Shown here: piece after piece, positions 53,726-64,000 of the stretch
How positions within the stretch are numbered: position 1 is the first letter of the stretch
Layout of the letters: each line of letters starts with the position of its first letter
Program-made: the position numbers and the translations under genes
The notes under the pieces: model-generated
The model's database searches: none
Told to the model about the DNA's origin: nothing
Seen by the model: only the letters and a program-made list of their open reading frames with translations
Assembly (NCBI GenBank): GCA_950022655.1
Contig: OX465584.1
Location: forward strand, 55,286,789 to 55,350,788
Direction: 5' to 3'
Source: Alentia gelatinosa
Taxonomy: Eukaryota > Annelida > Polychaeta > Phyllodocida > Polynoidae
DNA: 64,000 nt

Positions 53726-55020
53726 ACAAACACAACAATATAGATAACAACAAACAAACAAAATCATCATCTATACTAACATGAGCTTGGGGAATTTAGG
53801 TGGTAGGTATCCTGAGGAACGATGATATTGAAGGTTAGTAATTAAATCTGAAGATAAATTGAATGACAAACATTAACAATGTAATTAGTGTTTTCGCCCT
53901 CTCTTGGTACATATTTCCCTTTTCGATTATTGCATCTTCACTAATATTGGAATAAATTCATGCTACGTAACCCTTACGATATCAAAAGTTATGAACGTTC
54001 TAAAGAGAATTACCAAGTGCAAATACATATATCATCATAATCATCTACCATAAACCCTTTCGCTTGGTTAGATATGAAAGGTGCCATCATCGATACGTCT
54101 AAAAACGCAGTGTACCGGGCAGTGTCAGAGGGAGGAGGGAAGACCTGTCACCGGGCCAGCGGGGGGGGGGGGGGGGGGGGGTAGGAGGAGGTGGTAAGGG
54201 CCAGGAGGGGGGTGGGGGCGATAGGCAAGGGAAGTTAAGGGCCTTGCCATTTGAGGACTGTCTCCCCTCATACTCAGAACAATTCTTACACTACGCTCCA
54301 TTGTACACAGCAAATCCATATTACCGGACTTTGGTACATCAACAGGCGACTCTCTTTTCGCATTGTCTGTGACCACATCGTATTTTGGCTTAATTAAGAT
54401 CTTCTCAATGATATTCCGTGACGTCTTGTAGGAAGCGGTCGGGAGTTACTGAATGTAGGTAGGGTGAGTAACCACCATCTACACCTGAAGAGAGAGAGAG
54501 GGAGGGAGAGGGAAGGAGAAAGCTATAACGTCTACGCACAGATGGCAAAGTGGGACTGAAAAGGCACAGTCTAAGAGGGAGGGAGGGGTCAAGACTTCGA
54601 ACCTGGGGGCCAAGGCCACTTGGTGTGACCCTCCTCTGAAGGGGGCCGGGAGATAGAAGCTGCAGGTGCATCGCACGGCCAGCCTTAACATGTCTCCGAG
54701 GGACAGGTGGGCCGGTCCAGATGATTATTGCGGACAATGCAAGTAAATAACTGTGGTTGTCTCCAAAAAGAAATCGAGGAAAGATAACGATGTCTTTACA
54801 TTAGTGTGTCGCTCGGTGTGGCCCGGGAACGTGAGTAATAAAAGGGTACGTTGAGATGTACACAGAATACATATTGAATCAACGTGCATATTATTGTCAG
54901 GATTATTATGATTTGATAATTCCTCCCTTTGTGCTGTTAGATGATACTACAAGCGGCCTTCTTTGAAGGACAAAGCAATTCACTTCAGAGAAGGCAGTTT
55001 ATCTGTTTTATGAAGGAAAT
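53726..55020. other. Intronic or intergenic, low-complexity tracts
   Basis: Includes a G homopolymer (54162-54181) and a GAGGGAGAGGG tract (about 54490-54525). Minus-strand Pro-rich frames here reflect G-rich DNA. Nothing convincingly coding. Confidence 0.5.
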
Positions 55021-55252
55021 CCTTGTTTTCATTTTCAGTTTATGAAATTATATTTACTTCTGTAAAACAAAGGGAGATTTTGAACCATTACACCCATAAA
55101 TATTGGTTTAAACCTCCCCACACACCCCGGTTCCACTTCATTGCCTAGAACGATATGTTTTCCATGTTTTTTTCAGTCTCTCTGAGACAGTAAATTCCAC
55201 ATGAAAAAAAAATTCCCTCTTTTTATGCATGACCCCAAGTGACATCCCTGAA
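55021..55252. mobile_element. CAGGGATG-family element, partly preserved
   Basis: Reverse orientation: CTTGTTTTCATTTTCAGTTT at the left, CTCTCTGAGACAGTAAATTC internally and AAGTGACATCCCTG at the right. The left terminus is eroded and no target duplication is visible. Confidence 0.6.
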
Positions 55253-55439
55253 CACTAAATCGAGAAGGATGCAGATAATGCTCTACAGACTCAAAGTCCG
55301 CCTTAATATTCCCCACCACACCTGTATCTCCCCAACCAGGGAATTTACTTCAAAAGATACCCGGGTCGTGCAGGAAGATAACTTTAAAGGTCTTGACATG
55401 GGAGATTGGATGACATCGCCGACGTCGCCAGAACCACTG

Positions 55440-55760
55440 ACGGATGATAGGGGGTGGGAAGGTGTGGGTCCTGGATGAATGGAGATGGGGTGGGCGGGGG
55501 TAGAGGGGGTGGGATGGGGTGGGGTTGAGGGGGCAAGTTGGGTGGGGTGGAAGGGCCCCGGCAACAAGAAGATGCGGTTGGTGGTAGGGGGTAACATGCT
55601 ATGCCCGCAGTAAAGATACTGCCTGGAATAGGCGCATCAGGGCCTTTGTCGGCCTGACAAAGCCGGCGTGATGTATGTAATGCCCCGCTCTGACGCTCTC
55701 CACCCCTCACCTCTCCCCCCTGACCCTTAGTCCCACACCCCACCCCCACGGTCCCCCGGC
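55440..55760. repeat. GGGTGGGG-rich tract
   Basis: G-rich plus strand (GGTGGGATGGGGTGGGG and similar) followed by a C-rich stretch to about 55755. Likely G-quadruplex-prone; no coding signal. Confidence 0.6.
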
Positions 55761-55764
55761 CGGG

Positions 55765-56290
55765 GGGTTTCTGGTTATTCTTTCTTTTGCGGAATGCGCC
55801 CCGGTCTCCGATTACTCCAAGGTGGCACTCGTAATTTAAAACACAAGTATATCGTCTCCTCTAAAGGAACGCGGTCAAATTAGAGAGGTTAGCTCCATTT
55901 TTCATCGAGCGGGTCCCAATGGCGCCAGGAGTATAGATGCAATTCCATATATTAAAACAAAAATACAAAATAAACGTGGCAAAGAGACACTTCTGTACAC
56001 AATCGGATAAAAAAAGAATACATTGAATACAGGTGCGGTGTATTTCTTTGTGAATTATTGGCACGGGTCAGGCCCACAATATTCCAATCAACGCCAAGTT
56101 TCATGAATGAGATTAGAATAAATCTAACCTTATTTGTCTCATATTCAAGCCAGGGCGTCTAAAAAGGTTTTTTCACGGCAATGATGACTAATTGAACAAA
56201 TTGGACTTAGATTATCCAAATAAATGAAAGGGAGAGACTTATAAATAGGAACTCCCCTTATAGGTGGCTAGGTAAAAACTGACATCTCCA
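55765..56290. promoter_or_regulatory. Second candidate conserved non-coding block
   Basis: Unique sequence including AATGCGCCCCGGTCTCCGAT, CGCGGTCAAATTAGAGAGG, AATGGCGCCAGGAG and CTTATAAATAGG (a MEF2-like site). No open frame of interest. Inference only. Confidence 0.25.
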
Positions 56291-56895
56291 ACAGTAGGGG
56301 AACATTTCTATATATTCTTTCATTAAAATGCCGGGCAGTTTAATATTGTTTAATATTGATTACATTATGTGACCCAATTTGTCATAGTAGACCCAAAGTT
56401 GCACTGGTGCAAGCTGCAGTAATTGGGTATGAAGGGTACAATTTTACTAAAATTGAGTTTCTGACACATTCCTTTCATTTATAATATGTTCATGCCATAC
56501 CCAGAGTTTTAGAACCAAATTAAATTCCTAAGAGTGTTGATGTAGCCTTTTAAAAAGTCCTACAAGGCTGTTTTGTGGAGAACAAAAGCCATGGAGGAAG
56601 TGCATACTCTGAGCCTATTTATCATTGAAAAAATAGATAAATTACTTTCGGGAGGGACAGCAATTCATATAAGGGTTCAATGGAAAGTTATTGAGCTGCT
56701 TTATACCTAGAAATCCTTTTTTGTGATCTACTATGATAAATTTGGTCACAAATATCCAAATACTCCAAATAGGTGGCATATTATAGCACCCTATGCTTCA
56801 CATCCTGTCGCCTTATCGCATACGATAAGTGACTGGAGGTCGTATCCAACCAATTGGGAAATTGTGTAAACTGATTTCGCATGTTCAATGAGTCT
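56291..56895. other. No recognised feature
   Basis: AT-rich sequence without repeats shared in the window. Open frames are short. Confidence 0.45.
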
Positions 56896-57190
56896 GTAGT
56901 GAAGAAGAAACCAACAAGTTGCGGTCAAATTCGTCATTCTCAATGAGTTTGATGTGGAGTGATATGAAGAGGTGACAGGCGAGTGAATATCAAGTAGCAT
57001 TCAAACGAATTGGAGGACAACTTATTTTACTAAAAGGAGTTGCTCTGTTTATTTATCTCACCTCTGTACAGTAAAAGAATGGACGACGCACAGGATATAG
57101 GCCATGGAGAATAGACTGCAATACTCATAGGGGCCTGGAGAACGAGTTCCCAATGTTAACGCCTATGGGACAAAAATACCAGGGGTGAGA
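56896..57190. mobile_element. Foldback element, family B
   Basis: Hairpin with tip GAAGAGGTGACAGGCGAGTG, then TTTATCTCACCTCTGTACAG, GGCCTGGAGAACGAGTTCCC and AATACCAGGGGTGAGA. Very similar to the unit at 37560-37855. Confidence 0.78.
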
Positions 57191-57904
57191 TTTTGACAAC
57201 TTCGGAGATAGCAATTTTCCACTTTTCCAAGGAATTCCACTTTTTCATTTTAAATATGTAAATTTCCTTTTCCTTGTGTAATACAAGAAAAATATTAAAT
57301 TGAGATTCATTTACGCCAACAAAAAAAGTAATTTAATTATATTGCCCCATATTGTGACTGAAGCCGATGTGTTTTCCATATTTTCTCGGTCTCTCTGAGG
57401 CAGAAAATTCCACATTAATAATATTCTGTGTGAAATATATTAAAACAAAATAGGAGAAATACATATACTGACAGTACAAACAATACAACCACGTTCTTGG
57501 ATGACAAGTGAGAGAAGTCCGTAGTACAACTGAACATGTTTATAATCAGAAGATTTCCACCAAGGCGCTAGACTGGCTTCGGTCCCTGTACCCATCCACT
57601 AGACTTGCTCAAGTCTTTGACTATGAACATTCATTAAATGATTAATCACAATCAGAATAAAGTTCATTAAAGTATGCATCCTTCTCTGACTGGCCCATGA
57701 ATCCAAGCGAGGAGGGCAGACATAAGATGCAGGGACTGGAGCCAGTCTACCCATCCACCTACCCACCCCTCCCCTCCTCGATACAGGTTTGATTCCTGGG
57801 CGCCTATAGATGCGTTTGCATAACATCAGTTTCTAGTATTGCGTGAGTGTGCAGATAGCATGTCTCCAGATGTCATGTGGCCTCGTGTTTTCATCCCCCA
57901 ACTC

Positions 57905-58150
57905 CTCTTTTCTTAACCCTTGTGAATGCGGCAGTACTTTTCATAACCCTTGTGAATGCGGCAGTACCTTTCTTAACCCTATAGTATGCGGCAGTACCTT
58001 TCTTAACCCTTGTGTATGCGGCAGTACCTTTCTTAACCCTTGTGAATGCGGCAAGTACCTTTCTTAACCCTTGTGAATGCGGCAAGTACCTTTCTTAACC
58101 CTTGTGAATGCGGCAAGTACCTTTCTTAACCCTTGTGTATGCGGCAGTAC
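57905..58150 (+). repeat. 30-bp minisatellite
   Basis: About eight units of CTTAACCCTTGTGAATGCGG plus CAGTACCTTT; later units gain one base (GCAAGTACC). The 30-bp period gives spurious Cys/Gly-rich frames on the plus strand. Followed by a C/CA tract at 58226-58257. Confidence 0.95.
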
Positions 58151-58586
58151 CTGTGAGTGCGTGAGGTACACGTGCGTTCCTCGGTCGCGCAGGGAAGACG
58201 TGCACACGTGATTATCAGCCATGCTCCCCCCCCCCCCCCCCCCCCACACACACACACCTGTCGCCATGCCAGGTGAGATGGATGGAGGATGGTGGGGGAG
58301 GGGGAGGGGGCGGGGTCACGGAAACGGGGCCGCGCGTGGTGCTCCCTCTCTCTCTCTCTCTCCGGAGCCCCGGTCCATCCTCCGGAGTACTTCGTGTTGT
58401 GTCTTCTGACATAGCGCCGTGAATGAAAGCCGCGCTGCCGTCTCACTGACGCCCGCCCGACACACTCCCGGAAATACAGGTCATGTTGATGCTTGTACCA
58501 TCATGAAACGTCAGGAAATTTCATATCATTGTTTATATGGTGAGAGTTGTCTTCGGGGAATGATATCGGGAAGCAGAGCTGAGTGA

Positions 58587-59021
58587 TTTATCCGACCCCT
58601 CATATAAATCTCCATAGACTTAACATGGTGTAACTGCATGTCACGGTTATGGTATATAATATTTATATGCCACGGGTGACTTATGTAATCAAAAACATGT
58701 AACAGGATAGGATAAAATCTAAACATCAAATTGATATAATTGTTTACATGGCGTTCGTTGTCTTCTGCTACAGATATCACAAAGCGGAAGACAACTCAAA
58801 CCATATAAACAATTATATGAAATTTTGTGACGTTTCTTGATAATCTGTAGTGGATGACAACAAACTGTATGAGATTGAGTGATGTTTACATTTTATCCTA
58901 CCCTGTCACATGTTTTTTACTCCATATGGCACCCGTGGCATATCAATATGTTATGACATAACCGTGGCCTACACTCACACCATGTTAAGTCTCTAGATAT
59001 GCATATGAGGGGTAGGGTAAA
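58587..59021. mobile_element. Complete foldback element, family A, copy 4
   Basis: Shows the full design: outer arm TTTATCCGACCCCTCATATA with CATAGACTTAACATGG, inverted at the far end as CCATGTTAAGTCTCTAG and ATGAGGGGTAGGGTAAA. An inner hairpin (about 58720-58830) has arms ATTGTTTACATGGCGTTCGT and CCATATAAACAATTATATGA. 435 bp. Confidence 0.85.
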
Positions 59022-59055
59022 TGTATATATGGGTCATGCATGTTCACGTACATGC

Positions 59056-59325
59056 ACAATATTGACTGGTTTCAGATACAAGCGGCCGTGTGCTTCGAGC
59101 AGTTGACGTGCAGTGATATGCGAGCGCATGCTAGGATATCGCGTAGGGTCAACTCCGAGGAGCATACAACCGCTTTTATCTGAGATCAGTCTATATTGTA
59201 TCTATTATTCACCTTTTCCTGACAAGTGGCATACTGATGATATTAGTTCATTTAGGTACGCACTATTTTTCAGTACGTACTATTTTTCCTTGGACCGATC
59301 TCTTGTATTAGGTGGATGATGAAAG
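59056..59325. mobile_element. Foldback element, family C
   Basis: CACAATATTGACTGGTTTCA, core GATATGCGAGCGCATGCTAG followed by GATATCGCG, arm GATCAGTCTATATTGTATCT, then TCCTGACAAGTGGCATAC and end TTAGGTGGATGATGAAA. Confidence 0.8.
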
Positions 59326-59872
59326 GGGTAGTTTTACAGGAAATAAAAACACATTTTAGCAAAAGTCCAGAAACCCCCCCCCCCTCCTCCAATGGCGGAA
59401 TGATGTTTTTTGGGTTTTTTTAAGGATAATTTGTTTTCCCCTGTGTGATCAATATGAATTAGATCTTTTCATTTATGAAATATTAACCGTGCAAGGTTCG
59501 TTCATTTAAATATATATTTTGTAACTTTCCATTCCTTTCAAATTAAATGTTCTTCTTGACCTCACTCTTATTCATGCTTATGATTGCTTTATGAGATTAG
59601 ATTTCCAAAATTGTCTCATGCCTTCTCTCATTGCCTTATGAGATTAGGCCCAGTCCATATGATAACACAGATCAAAGAAATGGGAAGAATGTTTCCCCGC
59701 CCGGTCTTCTGAGTCACCATCGCAATGTAAAATCTATCCAGTGAAGGATGAAATTGCACTTTGATGTGGCACGTATAGAAAGATATCGTAATTCTATAAA
59801 ATCTACCATGGTCTTTTAAATGTCCCAGATTTCTAAGAATAATTTTGTTTTAATGTCTTACAGAAATATATA

Positions 59873-60052
59873 CAGGGATGCAAGTTTGCCGACAATTGAC
59901 GGAAATCAGAAATTTCTGCATCTTGAAATATGATCATTAACAAAGTATGAAAATCATAAAATAAAACTAAATTCCAAGAAATTCTGAATACGCCCCAGTT
60001 TTGTTTGTGTTTTTGTTTCCGACTTTTGCATCAGTCCCAACTTTCATCCCTG
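59873..60052. mobile_element. TIR transposon, CAGGGATG group, short member
   Basis: CAGGGATGCAAGTTTG and CAACTTTCATCCCTG. Flanks are AT repeats (ATATATA on both sides), so the target duplication is 6-7 bp but ambiguous. 180 bp. Confidence 0.78.
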
Positions 60053-60114
60053 ATATATAAAAACACTTTATATCAATACATGACTCTCAACACGGTTGCA
60101 CAGATGGCCGTATC

Positions 60115-60372
60115 CGGGGATGCAAGTTTTCCACTTTTCCATGGAAATCCATGTTTTCATTTTCCTTATTTTTTCTTGTGTAAAGCAGGATAATATTAAT
60201 TGAGCCTCAATTATATAAATAGAATAGTAGTTTGACCCTCCCCATGGATCCCCAGTCCCTTGCCGTAACTGACATTACATATTTTGGATTTTTTTCTCAG
60301 TACCTCGGAGGCAGCATATATGAATTGAAAAAAAAATTCCACTTTATTTTCTGGCCCCAACTGACATCCCTG
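60115..60372. mobile_element. TIR transposon, CAGGGATG family, 6-bp TSD
   Basis: Starts CGGGGATGCAAGTTTTCC (one mutation from CAGGG) and ends AACTGACATCCCTG. Exact 6-bp duplication CGTATC at 60109-60114 and 60373-60378. 258 bp, opposite orientation to 18099-18395. Confidence 0.88.
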
Positions 60373-60664
60373 CGTATCTATTTCGTGTTTAGTAGGACGT
60401 CAGGGTGCATCAACTGTGACCCACCCCCACCCCGCCATGATTCAAAGTACACCTGTGCCTCTCGCGTACACCATGCCAGAACGTTAATCACCCAGCGGGG
60501 CGGAAACTTGTAAATATTTTGGCAGGAGGGCATATCTTCAGCCCCGTGTGGCGCTAAAGCCCTGCCCCATATATAGTTCAACGTAAATACGAGAAGCGGG
60601 CCATGATTATGTATTAGTTATCTCAGCTTGTAAGCAAGGGTGGAGGAGAGTGATGGTATACACA

Positions 60665-60945
60665 TTATCCTACCCCTAATATAAAATCCCATAGGCTTAA
60701 CATTGAGTTTCCGTATACGGAGTTTTATATGCCACTAGTGGCATACAAAATTGTTATCACGTAATATTCCAAAAATGAGGAGACCGGGTAGGATAAAATG
60801 AAAACCTGATTCGTTTTAATCGTGGCCACCACATGCCACTCCTGAAGTTTGGGCTCCGGACTTAACTCAGCTTCGCCTCATGAAGTCACTATGCCAAACT
60901 CCAGTTGTGGCATATGGTGGCCATGATTAAAACTCATCCAGTTTT
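60665..60945. mobile_element. Foldback element, family A, copy 5
   Basis: TTATCCTACCCCTAATATAA, CATAGGCTTAACATTGAG, GGGTAGGATAAAATG, then a hairpin with tip CTCAGCTTCGCCTCATGA. Nearly the same element as 25614-25912. Confidence 0.82.
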
Positions 60946-60949
60946 ACGA

Positions 60950-61082
60950 TAATATCAACTGGTTTCAGATACAGGCGGCCGTATACCCGAGGACTGGAGG
61001 TGTAGTAATATCCGAGTAAATGCGAGGATATTACGTTGTCTAGTTCGAGGGGATAACGACCGCTTTTATCTGAAATCAGTTT
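60950..61082. mobile_element. Family C foldback core
   Basis: AATATCAACTGGTTTCAGAT, core AATATCCGAGTAAATGCGAG followed by GATATTACG, end CTTTTATCTGAAATCAGT. No outer arms. Confidence 0.7.
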
Positions 61083-61453
61083 CTTTTTTTTCTTTTATTG
61101 AGACAATCCATTTCTGGCTAGTTGCCAGTTTTTCCAATGGTGGTACATTAGATGGTACAAAATCAAGAGATGATATGTCGAGTTTACTAATATATTGTTA
61201 ATTACATGAATTTACATAGATGTAGAATTTTAGAATTTACTTAAAGAACAGTTAAGTATTATAGATAACAGATGATAACAGTGATATAAGGAATTAGTAA
61301 TAATCGGTAGAACTATAAGATAACGATGTACAATAATAATATAGGTAAACATTGAAGTTATTGTATTCATTATTCAGCATTGCCAATTTAAGAACATAAA
61401 ATAACAGGGACTTTTTCGTAATCTCAAGTTGATGTGACATGTAAAGCCGAATG

Positions 61454-62224
61454 CCCACTGTACGATTCATTTCCTTAGGACAAAATCCTTTTATCCTAAG
61501 CGTATCCTAAGGTTGTCTCAGGCAAATCCGCACCAAACGGCAATAAACACAGCATGATACGGGAGAGGGGGTGGTAGGAGTTGTCTTAAGCAATTCAGTA
61601 CACACTGGACGACAGAGATACGATTTTTTTTTCTAAAAGACTGGCTGCCGATTTGGGAACAATCCTATAAGGTTAATATGTATTGGAAAATATTTATATT
61701 TATATGTATATAAGATATATAATTCAAAAATACCTAAATTTCTCCTTTTTTTCTCAAGTCTCAACTATATATTTCACTTTTTAAAAAGGGTTTGATGGAA
61801 GACCGTATTGTATTTATACAAGCAAATCAACTCCCAATAAAAAAAAGAAGAGAAATAATCGGCCTCTGCGGGTAAAAATCGGCGGTAATGACCATTTCGG
61901 TGTGTGGCATACTCTTTTCAGCAACCCTTAGGACAAATTTGGGCCGATATCGGAACACACCATGGGGGGTATTTCTTAAACTCTGTTGTCGCCGACAAAA
62001 TTTATCAACATGTTGATAAATCTGTCGGTGCCGATTTCGGATATGGACCTGTACTTTGTCGGCGACAAAAGAACATCCCTGCAGGGGGTTAGGACTAGTC
62101 CTAGGCCAGGGACTGGAGGGGGTGCCACACTGGGCGATTCTGTACCAGGGGCCTGGCCTGAGACTTAAGACTGTTCCTTTGTCTCAGCCAAAGGAACATC
62201 CATGTTCCGGAATCGTACAGTGGG
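61454..62224. mobile_element. 771-bp element with 14-bp TIRs (CCCACTGTACGATT)
   Basis: CCCACTGTACGATT at 61454-61467 is inverted as AATCGTACAGTGGG at 62211-62224. No transposase frame. Contains a nested inverted repeat GTCGCCGACAAAATTTATCA ... TGATAAATCTGTCGGTGC (about 61987-62033). Superfamily not determined. Confidence 0.7.
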
Positions 62225-63721
62225 TAATGGTTTTATGGTAGTAAAAGGGATGGAAAAGGAAAATAAATCCACAATAGAAATGGCGGCCTTGACCTCACAA
62301 TAATAACCTATTCGCGATACACTAATAAAAATAAACTGTTGAGTCCTCAGAACCCCTCAGTGATGACAGCTTTCCACTTTTCCATGGAAATCTACTTTTT
62401 CTTTTCCTGTATATACAATTCTTTTGTGTGAAGCAAAGGTAGTAATTATTGACACTCATTCCCACCAATAAAACAGCGATTTCAAGCTCCCCAAAGACCT
62501 GTAGAACAAAATCATGGTAATGTTATATATACTACTCACCTTTCGACTAATTATTAGAAACAAATCTTGTAAATAATATAAAACTCGACATAAGCATCGT
62601 GTCTTGTTTATGTAAAATAGTTCCCATAGTGCCAGTCAGGTGGCAGAAAAGCCGTATTCTACTGAGTATATTCCGGCTTCCCGTTTTCTACTTAGTAAGT
62701 AGACTCCAATAGGTTTAGTATGGAGACTCCGTATTAGGTGGGTAATAAAGTTATATCTTCACTCGCTCCGTCTGATAGTATCATCTATAGATAAGATTGA
62801 TGTTAAACAATAGATATCAAAATATAATTTGTTCGCTGGGGTATTAATATACTCTGGTCTGTAGTTTCCTTGGCCAGTGAAGCCACTCCAGTACAACCTG
62901 TAGGCATGGAGATCATTGGCTTAATTCCCTTTCGTATTTTTATAGTTCAAATTTTCTAAACGTTTACTTCAAAGATTGTTATAATATTAAAGTATATATA
63001 TGTTGATCTATGTGACTGTATTCTCCTTGTAGTTGACACTACACGATACTCCTCGCTACCGCTGGGAGTTTTACTATGTGGAGAATATGGCCACTAAGAT
63101 CAAAATCATGGTAATATTGTGTATGTATGGCACTATGCTACCACTGTGAATGCCAGTTTAGTACAGGGAACGTGACGTCGATCAGAACACTTGCATGGCA
63201 ACAGTCACACGTGCTTCTGTCACCCGGTGACTGAACACTGCCTTTGGAGCTGTTTCGCTAATCATAAGTGTTTGAGTTCAGGAGATGACCAAAGAGACTG
63301 AAGCTCCTAGATGGAGCTTAGTAAATGCTTGGTATTTGCTTGGTCAGTCATGTGCATCCAGCTGGAACCGGTTCATCACCACCTGACGACCCCCTGTTGC
63401 GTCATACACCGATCTGTCTTATGACGCAACGTCACCGTCACCGTCTACGTCACGTCGGGCGTCTGGAACGGCGCCTATTTATAGACCGTAGGCAGACGAC
63501 ATTTCTGCAACAAAGAAGCAGACAGCGAAACGAAACGGAGCTTCATATCGTCTCAAGTTGAAATTACTATGAAATAGAACTGGGGAGGCAGAGGTGGTAG
63601 TTTTCTTATTTTCCAAGGAAATCCTTGTTTTCATTTTTAGTTATGAAATTATTCTTCTTTTGGTAAAAGAAAGTGAGAATGAATTGATCCTCATTCACAC
63701 CAATAAGCAGTGGGTTTAAAC
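62225..63721. other. Mixed repeat remnants, no gene
   Basis: Holds partial CAGGGATG-family pieces (about 62360-62500 and 63590-63720: TTTCCACTTTTCCATGGAAA; AAGGAAATCCTTGTTTTCAT) and a half arm of family C (62690-62750, GGAGACTCCGTATTAGGTGG). No exon candidate. Confidence 0.5.
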
Positions 63722-64000
63722 CTTTATCCTACCCCTAATAAAAAACGCCATAGGTTTAACATTGACTCAATGTAGTTGACATAGCGTTGGATAAAGTGTC
63801 ATTTATGCACCGAGGTGAATAAAAAAAACAGACCAATCAGGGACAAGATAACGAAAGTAGATCCGGCAGCATTGATAACTACTAACATGGATAATTACAA
63901 ATATTCTCGGTATATCAGTGAGATGGGGTAGGATAAATATGAAACCGAACTCGAGTTAGCTTTGTCAATGTCTATACCACTCTGGTCAGGTCTGCTACTC
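63722..64000. mobile_element. Foldback element, family A, copy 6, cut by the window end
   Basis: TTTATCCTACCCCTAATAAA, CATAGGTTTAACATTGAC, GGGGTAGGATAAAT, then the first hairpin arm GAAACCGAACTCGAGTTAG. Closest relative is 299-661, sharing ACCAATCAG and CACTCTGGTCA. Confidence 0.82.

Noticed and set aside
53600..53780. Poly-Gln, poly-Thr, poly-Val and poly-Leu frames
   Set aside because: All come from one (CAA)n microsatellite.
54125..55750. Pro-rich minus-strand frames near 54.3 and 55.5 kb
   Set aside because: They track G-rich low-complexity DNA and overlap one another. No splice sites or domain features.
57843..58067. Cys-rich frame with repeated NPCECGS units, resembling an EGF-like or defence peptide
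   Set aside because: Produced by a 30-bp minisatellite; unit drift by one base breaks the frame, and there is no signal peptide.
1..64000. CRISPR array, bacterial operon or prophage
   Set aside because: Tandem repeats here have no unique spacers of constant length, and the gene structure is spliced and eukaryotic.

Overview
The window looks like the nuclear genome of an invertebrate animal, most likely a lophotrochozoan such as a mollusc. It is AT-rich with short GT-AG exons in long introns, tRNA-derived SINEs, many small terminal-inverted-repeat and foldback elements, a dead LINE, degenerate TTAGGG-type repeat, and no operons or long bacterial-type ORFs. The mollusc assignment rests on the style of the nuclear receptor and the repeats and is an inference.

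One gene can be rebuilt completely. It is a nuclear receptor on the minus strand from the ATG at 36719 to the TGA at 8703. Six coding exons (36477-36719, 21660-21801, 20506-20738, 18645-18873, 10790-11023, 8703-8950) have consensus splice sites and compatible phases (0,1,0,1,1) and give 442 residues: a Ser/Pro/Ala-rich N-terminus, a two-finger DNA-binding domain with the unusual P-box CEACKG, a hinge, and a ligand-binding domain ending in an AF-2 helix. A seventh exon (4047-4274) lies downstream of the stop-containing exon. It is a diverged copy of exon 5 with the same entry and exit phases, so it is either an alternative ligand-binding-domain module or the remains of a tandem receptor paralogue.

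A second gene begins on the plus strand at 49192 with a good Kozak ATG and a His/Gln-rich first exon (donor at 49444). I do not recognise it, and no later exon is evident before 64000, so 49.4-64 kb may be its first intron. The two genes diverge. The 12.5 kb between them holds a partial segmental duplication (41.45-45.29 versus 46.15-48.56 kb) with a truncated LINE at its junction.

Everything else is mostly transposon-derived. Several classes can be separated: (i) CAGGG...CCCTG elements flanked by exact 6-bp target duplications; (ii) TTAA-flanked elements; (iii) a large set of foldback elements (families A to J here) that share short modules and a similar GC-rich dyad at the hairpin tip; (iv) a tRNA-headed SINE in seven copies; (v) a 124-bp insertion with 10-bp target duplications carrying a hammerhead-ribozyme-like core; (vi) minisatellites, at least two of which arose inside transposons.

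The most interesting points are the orphan phase-matched ligand-binding-domain exon, the 551-bp palindrome just 3' of the exon 5 donor, the duplicated splice acceptor of exon 4, the hammerhead-like retroposon inside a DNA transposon, and the 6-bp-TSD transposon group. All calls are from reading the sequence; no database search was possible.
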